From the NCBI GenBank assembly GCA_047967505.1, contig CM106539.1: a stretch of 64,000 bases of DNA. One strand, written 5' to 3'. Positions within the stretch are counted from its first letter, which is position 1; each line of letters starts with the position of its first letter. Under the pieces are notes generated by a model. It saw only the letters and a list, made by a program, of their open reading frames with translations. It made no database searches and had not been told where the DNA came from. The position numbers and the translations under genes were made by a program. The stretch comes from Dipteris shenzhenensis. Its lineage: Eukaryota; Polypodiophyta; Polypodiopsida; Gleicheniales. Of the stretch, positions 9,896 to 18,607 are shown piece after piece.

Positions 9896-11673
9896 AAAAC
9901 GCACCTTGGAGAAGTGATCCAGAGTTTATTGAACGGGCAAGAAGATTGGGATTATGTTTCCGATGTGGTGAGCAAGGTCACCGAACATTTGAGTGCCCAA
10001 ATAAAGCAAAATTTAATTTTATGAAAGGACCAATGATGGGAGCAAAGACGAATCAGACAAATCCAACCATTGATGAAGCGGGGGACAAAGGTAAGTGCTT
10101 GGAACCTATGAGATGTATGGTATCTTCCACAACTCATATGCATGCGTCTGTGATTAAAGTGATGGGAAAAATTGGGAATCAAAACATAAGTTTTCTTATT
10201 GACTCCGGTAGCACTCATTGTTTTATATCCCCGAAATTCCTCAAGACTCTAAACGTAGAAATTAGGGATCAAGTTGGAAGACCAGTCCAACTTGCTAATG
10301 GAAAATTACATTATACTCAAGGGCTTCTAGAAAATCTTTCCTTCAGTTTAGCACAGAGAAAGAGTAAGGGAGATTTTTATGTTATTGAGATGGGGAAGTG
10401 TGACGCTATTATTGGAATGGATTGGTTAAATGTAGACAAAGCAGTTATTGATTGTGGAGAAAGGACCGTTAGTTTTCTTAATGAAGATGGCAAAGATAAA
10501 ATTATTCAAGGAGAAGAAAGAGATAGTAAAGCTTCTCTCATATCAGCCATGAAATTGCTGCGAGGAGTAAGACAGGGCTGTGACACATTCCTCGTCTTTG
10601 CTGATAAGTTAAAGGAAGGAAGTGAAGATGAGACAGTACCACACTATGTTACTAAACTACCTACAGCTCGAGGGGGATATGATACCATTTTTGTCGTCGT
10701 TGATCGTCTTACCAAAATGGCGCATTTCTTTCCTATGAAAAAGACTGATGGTGCTCTTGAGGTAGCTAAGTTGTTTGTGAAAGAAATTTTCTGATTGCAT
10801 GGGATGCCTAAAAGTATTGTGTTAGATAGGGATTTCAAATTTACTTCTAATTTTTTGAAGGCCACATTCAAAGCAATTGGGACGGAGCTTAAGATGAGTA
10901 CAGCTTTTCACCCACAAACAGATGGAGAAACTGAAAGGGTTAATCACGTACTTGAGGATATGCTTCGAATGTATGTTAATGAGAAGCAAACAAATTGGAC
11001 TAAATTCCTATCCTTAGCCGAGTTTGCTCGTAATAGTTCATGGCATAGCTCCATTTAAATGACTCCATTTGAAGCCATGTATGGTCAGAATTGCCACACT
11101 CCTGTGAATTTTGCGGATCCTCAAAATAGAGTTGAAGTGTCTAGACAAATGCTTGAGAGCATGGATGAGGAAGTGAAACTGATTCGGAAGAGCATTCAAA
11201 GAGCACAAGACAGGCAAAAGCATTACTATGATAAGAAGCGGTCTTTCCATGAATTTTAGATTGGGGAGATGGTAATTCTGAAAGTAATACCTAAACGCAG
11301 TAATCTAATCCTTGGGAAGGATAGAAGACTCTCACCTCGTTTCGTAGGACCTTTTAAAATCTTAAAGAGGGTGGGAACGCTTGCATATCAACTTGAACTG
11401 CCTGAGAACATAAAAGTGCATCCTGTTTTCCATGTCTGTCTATTGAAATCTTATGTTGCCAACCCAACTCATATTTTGCAGGACAAGTCTAGGATCATGG
11501 AGGATGGGACTTTGAAAGTCGAACCTGAATATATATTGGATAGGAACACGAAGCGGCTTAGGAATAGAACAATAGAAGAAGTTTTGGTTAAGTGGGATGC
11601 TTATCCTGTAGAAGATGCTTCATGGGTAGACTTAGATGCCTTACTTACTGAGTTTCCTTCATTTAAACTCTGA
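9896..11673 (+). pseudogene. Protease-integrase-chromodomain pol of element E with RT/RH deletion
   Basis: One reading frame throughout, interrupted by TGA (10,792), TAA (11,056) and TAG (11,257). Order of blocks: CCHC knuckle [14 protein letters not shown] (from 9,955); aspartic protease [16 protein letters not shown] and DAIIGMDWL (to about 10,435); the PR-RT linker to about 10,640; then an abrupt join to the integrase core [20 protein letters not shown]. Further on are LDRDFKFTSNF and HPQTDGETERVNH, holding the second acidic residue and the Glu. RT, RNase H and the integrase zinc domain are gone, and the first integrase Asp is lost at the join (HYVT where DFVT is usual). The C-terminus has FVGPFKILKRVG, VFHVCLLK and a chromodomain ending VKWDAYPVEDASWVD. 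The deletion is in frame. Confidence 0.88.
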
Positions 11674-11700
11674 GGACAGAGTTCCTGAAGAGGGAACATA

Positions 11701-12739
11701 TGTGACGCTCCAATTTTGTATATGAAATATTTTGGAATATATATCACAAATAGTGTTCAGAAAGGATGGTTTTGATGTTTTGAAGGCTTTGGGAAAGTTT
11801 GGTGTTGGTCGAAAAATTTTGGTTGTTGTCCATTATGGTGTCGGCTGGATTTTGCGGCTTGATTTTGAGTTGGTTAGAGAAATAATTTGAAGAAACTCTG
11901 TATGAGAGAGTTTTAGATCTTGTTGAGTAGAAAAACTTTGTCCTATTGAAAAATTTGTGGTTCAATTGTTTGCATGCCTGTATGGAGGTCAGAAGTTGCT
12001 AACAAAGTGCTTTTGAGCTAAAAGTGCATCTAGATTTCCGTGTCGAGTTGCAGGCATTAGACGGAGGTCAAGATAGAAGAGTTAGCCCTGAAAGGTCAAA
12101 TGCAAAGGGAAATAAGAGGGTCCAATCTTCAAGATGAGCTATTGAGCTTGTCCATTGGATCTACGAGGCAGGCATGGTGATGCTCCGAACAGAGCCGTTT
12201 TCATGCCTTTTTTTTTTAAAAAAAATTTAAAAGAGAAAGAGACGTCGAGATTCCGTACGCGTTTGCTATCAAAAGCGCACGCTAAAAGATGGTGAAAAGC
12301 ACATGCACGCTTTTCGAGAAAAGCTATTTTTGGCCGATTTTGGGGGCTTTTGGCCGCTTTTTGGGAGTCGTGAAAGGCTATAAAAGAAGAGGAGATCATG
12401 AGAAGGAGAACACACAATCCAACGCACGCATATCGAGGCTGTACGAAAGAGAAGAGAAGGCACGCATCTCGAGGTTGCGCGAGTGAAGAGAAGGCATGCA
12501 TATCGAGGCGCTACGAAAGTGACAATAGCACACGTGAATCAAGGCAGCGCAAAGAAGAAGATAAGATCAAGATATTTTGAGAGTGAGAGTGAGAGTGTGA
12601 TTGAGATTTGATTATTTGATCATCTGATTTGAACATCTTCATGCGAGTGAGAGTGAGAGTGAGAGTGAGATAGCTCGTGGGTGGACGGGTGGTATTGAGC
12701 TCCTTCACGGAGTGATTCTTCTCCAAAATTATAGTAAAG
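11701..12739 (+). repeat. 3' LTR of element E, truncated
   Basis: Starts TGTGACGCTCC and tracks the 5' LTR until about 12,739 (TATAGTAAAG), then switches to element A sequence (TCAACATGAGGC). The last ~120 bp of the LTR and any target duplication are missing. The preceding GAAGAGGGAACA is the likely polypurine tract. Confidence 0.88.
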
Positions 12740-14305
12740 TCAACATGAGGCACACTTCTTGGTAAGCCCTTAGCATGAGGCATATCTGATGGTAAGTCCT
12801 CAGTATGAGGCATTCTCATCTATATCACCACAGTCTGATTCTAGTGATGTACAACCATCACATTCATGCATGGATCTAACTCCATCTACTATCACATCAT
12901 ATGCAGATACTGAGCAGGAGTTTATTTGTGATCATGTAGTTGTCCAGCAGGTAAGTCCTCAGTATGAGGCACTCATATCTTCTGCTGCATGCAAAGATTT
13001 ATGCCCTAGCACATTCCTCTCCTCAGGTGATTCCATTCTAGCATCAGTACTAATGCTTTCACCTCTTATATGGAGCACATCATCTCCTTGGACACAATTT
13101 CCACAAGTAGTACAAATCAGCAGATCAGTCTTCAAGATATTCCAACATCGGCTCCGTCATGCCGCATTGGACCCTTGGATCCAGTTATGACCACCACTTT
13201 CAATCAGCAGATCATTCCTCAGCATGAGGATACCTATGTATCAGTGCGGTCCTACCCTAGTGCAATGGACATCATCAGGTGCAGCCATAGTGCAACCTGG
13301 GGAGACTCAGTGTTTCATCATGCACTTATGGCTATTGTATATAGTACATACTTGATGAAGATCAGTGGTTGGGATCCAGGATTACAGATTAGTCCCTTCA
13401 TCAGCATTCGGCACCACATATGCCTCAGGGACATCTTATGATTTTTCAGTTGTATTTTAGGCTTCTAGGTCTTTATACTGTCAGCTCCTTCTCGATGATT
13501 CTATGACAAAGCTGCTACATCCCATGTCGATGGATGTTTATCTATGCACACATCAAACGACCTCTAGCTCATGACAGTTGAGCATACAGGTTTGACAGGT
13601 TGCCATACCTTGTCATTCGTACGGGCCTCTTATTCAGTAGAGTAGTGTATCATACATGCACCTTCAGCCCCATATTTTCAGCCCTTGGATTACTCTGTCC
13701 ACACCGACTATGCGGTCTTCAACGACCCTGCATCATTTGATAGAGATTATAGCTCTACTGCAGCATACCTCGCACATTGTTGTGTCAATTCTTTTGTGTT
13801 GTGACACCCTTGTATGTCACAACCTACCGGATTACATCACCATAGCCACATCGACTAGCTTCACATCCAGATGCCTCTTCTACATAGCAATTGCACAATC
13901 CATGGTGACTCATGACATGTTCAGCTTTGACATGTTTAGCACGCAGCCATACATACAAACCTTCATGCAATCATCTTTTGATCGACCAGTCTTTGATCCA
14001 GGTGGACCTGACTTTCTGCACATTTCCTTCCTCTTCCTTTTGGCCTATCTTCTAGGTTTCATTCCCAAAGGTGAAGGATGACCCAGAACTTAAGAGGGGG
14101 AAATTCACATTATGTACAGGATCGTAAGTTGTACTCATTGTACATGCTTCTGCTTCGTAGTCACTATGCTCACATACACACATACTACTCTGATTTCTTT
14201 TTAGCTTTCTTTTCAGTTTTGGATGCTTGCATATGCACCAAACAAAATCCACAAAAAGGTCTTGTACATGCACCCTCTACTTACCCAGTACAATTTAAGA
14301 GGGGG
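12740..14305 (+). other. 3' internal region of element A
   Basis: Resumes element A after the nested Ty3 insertions. It opens with imperfect repeats of GGTAAGTCCTCAGTATGAGGC (about 12,760, 12,790 and 12,951). From about 13,175 it parallels 14,490-16,605 in element B. The region equivalent to B's 274-codon frame is broken here into 13,070-13,441 and 13,656-14,081. It ends with TTAAGAGGGGG before the LTR. Confidence 0.7.
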
Positions 14306-14476
14306 TGTTAAAGATAGTGTAAATTGCACTATCCACATAGGGCATAGGGGAAAACCCTAACCCTAACCCTAAGAGGTTCACATGTATATCTTCATGTTCA
14401 TTGTTAATACACTTAGTGCATAGGTAGCTATATCGTGTGCACTCCTGTCTCTCTCCAACTCTCACTTCCGCTATCA
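14306..14476 (+). repeat. Shared middle LTR of elements A and B
   Basis: 171 bp, TGTTAAAGATAGTG...CTATCA. It is preceded by a polypurine tract (14,295-14,305) and followed by a primer site (TGGTATCAGAGC, 14,477), so it serves as the 3' LTR of A and the 5' LTR of B. Confidence 0.9.
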
Positions 14477-14561
14477 TGGTATCAGAGCATCCTTGGATCA
14501 AGTTATGACCACCACTTTCGATGAGCAGATCATTCCTTAGTATGAGGATACTTATGCATCA

Positions 14562-15386
14562 GTGCGGTCTTGCCCCAGTGCAGTAGACATCATCAGCCAT
14601 AGCAAAACTTGGGGAGACTCAGTGTTTCATCATGAACTTATGGCTATCATATACAGTCCATACTTGATACACATCAGTGGTTGGATCCATGACTTCAGAT
14701 CAGTCCCTTCATCACCATTTGACACCTCATATGCCTCAGGGACATCTTATGCATTCACAATTGTACTTCAGGCTTTTAGGCCTTTAGAATGTCATCTCCT
14801 TCTCGATGAGCCTATGAAAGATGCTACATCCCATGCCGATGGATGTTTAGCCATGCACACATCAGACAACCATCAACTCATGACAGTTGAGCATACACGT
14901 TTGACAGGTTGCCATACCTTGTCAGTTCTACGGGCCTCTTATTCAACAGAGCAACATATCATACCTGCACCTTCGGCCCCAGAGTTTCAGCCCTTGGATC
15001 ACTTTGTCCACATCGACTATGCGGTCTTCTTCGACCCCAAATCATTCGATAGAGATTATTCTACTATAGCATACCTCTCACATTGCTGTCAATTCTTTTG
15101 GGTTGGTGACACCCTCGTTTGTCACAACCTACCGGATCACATCGCCATTGCTACATCGACTAGCTTCACATCGAGATGCCTCTTCTTTAGAGCAGTTGCA
15201 CAGTCCATGATGACTCATGACATGTTCAGCTTTGACATGTTCAGTACGCAGCCATACATGCAGACACTCACGCAATCATCTTTTGATCAATCAATCTTTG
15301 ATCCACGTGGACATGACTTTCTGCACATTTCCTTCCTCTTCCTTTTGGCCTATCTTCTAGGTTTTATTCCCAAAGGCAAAGGATGA
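14562..15386 (+). CDS. 274-codon ORF of the short-LTR element, unknown function
   Basis: Opens MRSCPSAVDIISHSKTWGD and runs uninterrupted to GFIPKGKG. No retroviral motif (no CCHC, DTG/DSG, YXDD, DDE) is visible. Repeated-looking words such as FHHELMAIIYSPYL, ATSTSFTSRCLFF and MTHDMFSFDMFSTQPY give it a His/Ser/Asp-rich character, and it ends in a hydrophobic stretch (FLHISFLFLLAYLLGFIP), a possible membrane segment. The parallel region in A (13,200-14,081) is frameshifted but alignable. The frame is near the 3' end of the element, just before the polypurine tract. It may be coding or only an open frame by chance; I cannot tell from one copy. Confidence 0.4.
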   Translation: MRSCPSAVDIISHSKTWGDSVFHHELMAIIYSPYLIHISGWIHDFRSVPSSPFDTSYASGTSYAFTIVLQAFRPLECHLLLDEPMKDATSHADGCLAMHTSDNHQLMTVEHTRLTGCHTLSVLRASYSTEQHIIPAPSAPEFQPLDHFVHIDYAVFFDPKSFDRDYSTIAYLSHCCQFFWVGDTLVCHNLPDHIAIATSTSFTSRCLFFRAVAQSMMTHDMFSFDMFSTQPYMQTLTQSSFDQSIFDPRGHDFLHISFLFLLAYLLGFIPKGKG

Positions 15387-15466
15387 CCCACAACTTAAGA
15401 GGGGGAAATCCACACTATGTACAGGATTGTAAGTTGCACTCATTGTACATGCTTCCGCTATGTAGT

Positions 15467-16456
15467 ATTAGCCGAAAAAGAAATCAAGACCAGAGGCTAG
15501 AGGCTAAGCATGGCGACGCTCGAGGGCCATAGAGGAAAGGAGATCGTGAGGGCGAAACGTTATCATGGGAGGGGAAAAGGAATTAGAAGGGGAGGGAATG
15601 AAGAGGGAGGCTATGACACAAGGGGAAAAGGAGAGGGGGAAGAGAAGCATGTACATGATAGGAGGAGGAATGTAGAGATGGAGACATCAAGGGAAGAGGA
15701 CCATACTTTATTTGAAAGAAAGGATGAGAGGGAAATATCAAAGTACTAGCTAGGTGGCTTTACAAGAATGAGCGTGTCTCATCAAGGAATAGCCCCCTCC
15801 TTTTATAGCCAAAACAGGGAGTCTCTCCCAATTAATGTATCCTCCCACATGCATGGTGTGTGTGGAAAAGTCTCCCATGTGGGCTAGGCGGTTACGCACT
15901 CTCAATTGTGTGCGACAACCCTTTGCCTCAATTTTCCACATAAATCAAGCCCCATATCACAAGTCTATGATACTCCCTTGGTCTCTTCCCAATTTTAAAA
16001 TATGTTCAAACCTCTAGGAGGACAAGTGGAGGGTTGGCACAAGGAATCTTGCCACCTCATCCTACTTTCCCCATTATTTAACTTGCTCTCTTGGACCTTC
16101 TATACCTCCCCCACATGGGCCTATCCCATATGGAGGGAATAACTCAATATAATATCCATCTCCACCTATTTTATATTACTTCTCCTATGGACTTTGAGCC
16201 ATATCTCACTAAATGCAACCTAGGTGGAGGGGTGGCACATGGAGGAGCCATGCCACCTTACATTTTATATTATTACTATCATGGATTATGTACAACACAC
16301 CTTATGGGTCCTCTTACATGGAAGGGTGGCACATGGTCATGCCCTGGCACCTCAACCCTGGGCCCTATGCACATCATATTTTATTATACTATTGCCACAT
16401 ATACAAACACACACACATATTAATGCCTTTTTCCTTAGACAATTTTATCCATAACA
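15467..16456 (-). mobile_element. Solo LTR of the D/C Ty3 family
   Basis: A 990-bp reversed LTR, starting (minus strand) TGTTATGGATAAAATT at 16,456 and ending TAAT at 15,467. It is flanked by GTAGT on both sides (15,462-15,466 and 16,457-16,461). The same place in element A (14,157-14,161) has a single GTAGT with no insert. There is no internal sequence, so this is a solo LTR formed by LTR-LTR recombination. Confidence 0.93.
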
Positions 16457-16605
16457 GTAGTCACTGTGCTCATATACGCACATACTACTCTAATTTATTT
16501 TCAGTTTTCTTTTCAGTTTTGGATGCTATCATATGCACCAAATGAAATCCACAAACAGGTCTTATACATGCACCCTCTACTTACCCAGTGCAATTTAAGA
16601 GGGGG

Positions 16606-16773
16606 TGTTAAAGATAGTGTAAATTGCACTATCCACATAGGGCATAGGGGCAAACCTAACCCTAACCCTAAGGGGTTCACATGTATATCTTCATGTTCAT
16701 TGTTAATACACTTAGTGTACAGGTAGCTATATCGTGTGCACTCCTCTCTCTCCCTCTCTCACTTCCACTATCA
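16606..16773 (+). repeat. Right LTR of element B
   Basis: 168 bp, TGTTAAAGATAGTG...CTATCA, preceded by AAGAGGGGG and followed by the ATCAG target duplication. Contains CCTAACCCTAACCCTAAGG near 16,654. Confidence 0.9.
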
Positions 16774-16778
16774 ATCAG

Positions 16779-17985
16779 GTATCGTTTTCATGGCCGGCAA
16801 TGTGTATTTCCACAATCCTTAGCATGCAACATAGATGAGTGTTAAAAATATGCATCGGTGTGCTTCTAGCATATGTGTGTGGGTTTGATGAATATGATAC
16901 TTTATACAAGTCTTAATACCAATAATACCCTTATCCTTGCAAATTTTTGAGTTGATAGGATACCATTTACATGGTTGGGTAGGCGTAGTTTCACAATTCT
17001 TAAATATGCATTATGCATGAGTGCTTCTAGCATATCTATGTGTGTCTGATAGGCATGATACTTTACATAGCTTCAACAAGATAAAAACCCTTTTGCTTTC
17101 AAAGTTTGATGGGTATTAGACATCAATTTCATGGTTGGGCATGTGTATTTTCAAATTTCTTACCATGCATTGTGCATGAGTGCTAAAAATTATGCTTCAA
17201 ATCAAGCAATGAGTAAAAAGCAACAATGTCAAGCAACAAACTAGTCAAAATAAACAAGAGAAATGAAAGAACACAAACAAGACAGCAAGATACCAAGAAA
17301 GCAACGAATTCAAGCAAGCAAGCAACAAGATGCAATCATATCAAGCAAGCAAGTAATTGGAAAATTTTGGCAGCCTCTCCCCTGAGCCGTAGAAAAATCT
17401 CATATTTGCCTTTTGTGGAATCACAAAGACATAAGAAACGTGTAAACACACAATGTAGATTCCAAAGATCATTCTAATGCAGATGAAACAATTGGGAATC
17501 TTACGTAGAAGAAGAAATTTGAAGACAAACCACTCAAAATATCATCCACTTCTTTAGTTCCCAAAATAGATTTCTTCTTCTTCAAGCTTGGAGTGGAGGG
17601 GAGTGGGCCAACAGTGGTTTAAGTGGTGTAGGGATGGCAGGAGAGGGTAGGGAGATGGTGGAAATGTCATGAGGAAGAGGCAAAAAGTTGGCAAGATCTC
17701 AAACAAGAGAGGTGTGGCAAAAAAAGAGGCATTTGGGTTTGCTTTTTGAAAGTTTATCTGAGTGAGTATAGGCATCGGTATATACAAGCACATATACCGA
17801 CGAAAACAAAGTTTTCCTTTGTTTTTGCATTTCCTAAAACTTATAGTACTTCTCTCACTTCTAGTTTCTTACTAGTCTTAATAAATGATGACTTGTCTGG
17901 GATTACAAAATCTTGTAGCCTTGGAGGCCCTGTTTTAGAGTGCGTGTTGACTTTTTTTATCATATCTCCTTTTGTACCACACCTT
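16779..17985 (-). other. CACTA-internal sequence, continuation of the left relic
   Basis: Resumes the CACTA relic interrupted at 3,136. It is the inverted counterpart of about 58,780-59,990 in the right-hand CACTA, with shared landmarks including the GGTATAxxxxCCGATGCC words, a CTTGAAGAAGAAG tract, and CAAGCAAGCAAGTAATTGGAAAATTTTGGCAGC. Open frames here are short and not shared in frame. Given the flanking TNP1-like exon this is probably intron or 5' sequence of that gene. Confidence 0.6.
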
Positions 17986-18607
17986 GCACCCTTTAAAACA
18001 TACATCATTGTCCTTCTAGCCATGCATATGGTATTAGATGTGCACATGATATTTTTCAAAAGCCTCAAACCAGGTGATTTCAAGTCATATGCAAAGAATC
18101 ATGGCCATTCGATGTCATTTTCATTGGATATTTCCTAGTTTTGCACCATGCATCATGCATGGTCATTGAAATACATGCATATGTCAACTTCTAGCCATGA
18201 AATGACATTTGATAAGCATCATACTTTGTGCAAGCTGTAAAATGGGTGAGTTCAAGGATTGTGCAAAGTATCATGGCCATTTGGTGTCATTTTCATGGCA
18301 TGGAATGAATATTTCCTAGTTTTTCACCATGCATCATGCATCACTATTCAAAAACATGCATTGGTGTGCTTGTAGCCCTGAAAATGGTATTTGATGAACA
18401 AAATACTTCAATCAAGCCTTAAACTCGGTAATTTTAATGTCTGTGCAAAGTGTCATAGCCATCTGATGTCATTTGCATGGCTTGGAATGGATATTTCCTA
18501 GTTTTTCACCATGCATCATGCATGTGTTGAAAAACATGTGTTGATGTGCTTCTAGCAGCCATGAAAATAGTATTTTATGGACATGAAACTTTGTAAAAGC
18601 CTTAAAA
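17986..18607 (-). repeat. Satellite 1 array (left block)
   Basis: About three and a half copies of a ~175-180-bp unit with the anchors TTTTTCACCATGCATCATGCAT, GGAATGGATATTTCCTAG and AAAGTATCATGGCCAT. It is the inverted counterpart of the longer array at 56,560-58,790 and follows the same CACTA-internal sequence in both places. Confidence 0.8.

Larger units (their letters stand above)
7735..12739 (+). mobile_element. Chromovirus (Ty3) element E, reverse transcriptase deleted
   Basis: 5' LTR at 7,735-8,892, primer site TGGTATCAGAGCC at 8,895, gag, zinc knuckle, protease, partial integrase and C-terminal chromodomain, then a 3' LTR from 11,701 that breaks off at 12,739. It inserted into element D just after GGTCCTAAAG, a place still continuous in element C near 38,702. 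Reverse transcriptase and RNase H are missing by an internal deletion, so E depended on other elements for movement or decayed after insertion. Confidence 0.88.
3137..14476 (+). mobile_element. Short-LTR retroelement A (non-autonomous, copia-type primer site)
   Basis: Bounded by 173-bp and 171-bp direct LTRs (3,137-3,309 and 14,306-14,476). Immediately after the left LTR is TGGTATCAAAGCC, an initiator-Met tRNA primer site typical of Ty1/copia elements. A polypurine tract (AAGAGGGGG) precedes the right LTR. The left target duplication is ATCAG (3,132-3,136), matched by ATCAG at 16,774-16,778 beyond the partner element B. The element's own internal DNA is 3,310-4,874 and 12,740-14,305. I recognise no gag, protease, integrase or reverse transcriptase in it, so it looks non-autonomous. 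The middle is occupied by nested Ty3 elements D and E. It sits inside the CACTA relic. Confidence 0.85.
14306..16773 (+). mobile_element. Short-LTR retroelement B, deletion derivative sharing an LTR with A
   Basis: LTRs at 14,306-14,476 and 16,606-16,773. Its internal region keeps the primer site, then jumps straight to sequence equivalent to 13,175 in A, so everything between those points was lost. It holds a 274-codon open frame and a reversed solo LTR of the D/C family. The right side of the A-B array is followed by ATCAG (16,774-16,778), matching the left side of A. This shows the whole array occupies one insertion. Confidence 0.85.

Noticed and set aside
16091-16545. Overlapping 110-codon frames
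   Set aside because: They lie in the reversed solo LTR. The same readings appear in every LTR copy without start or stop conservation.
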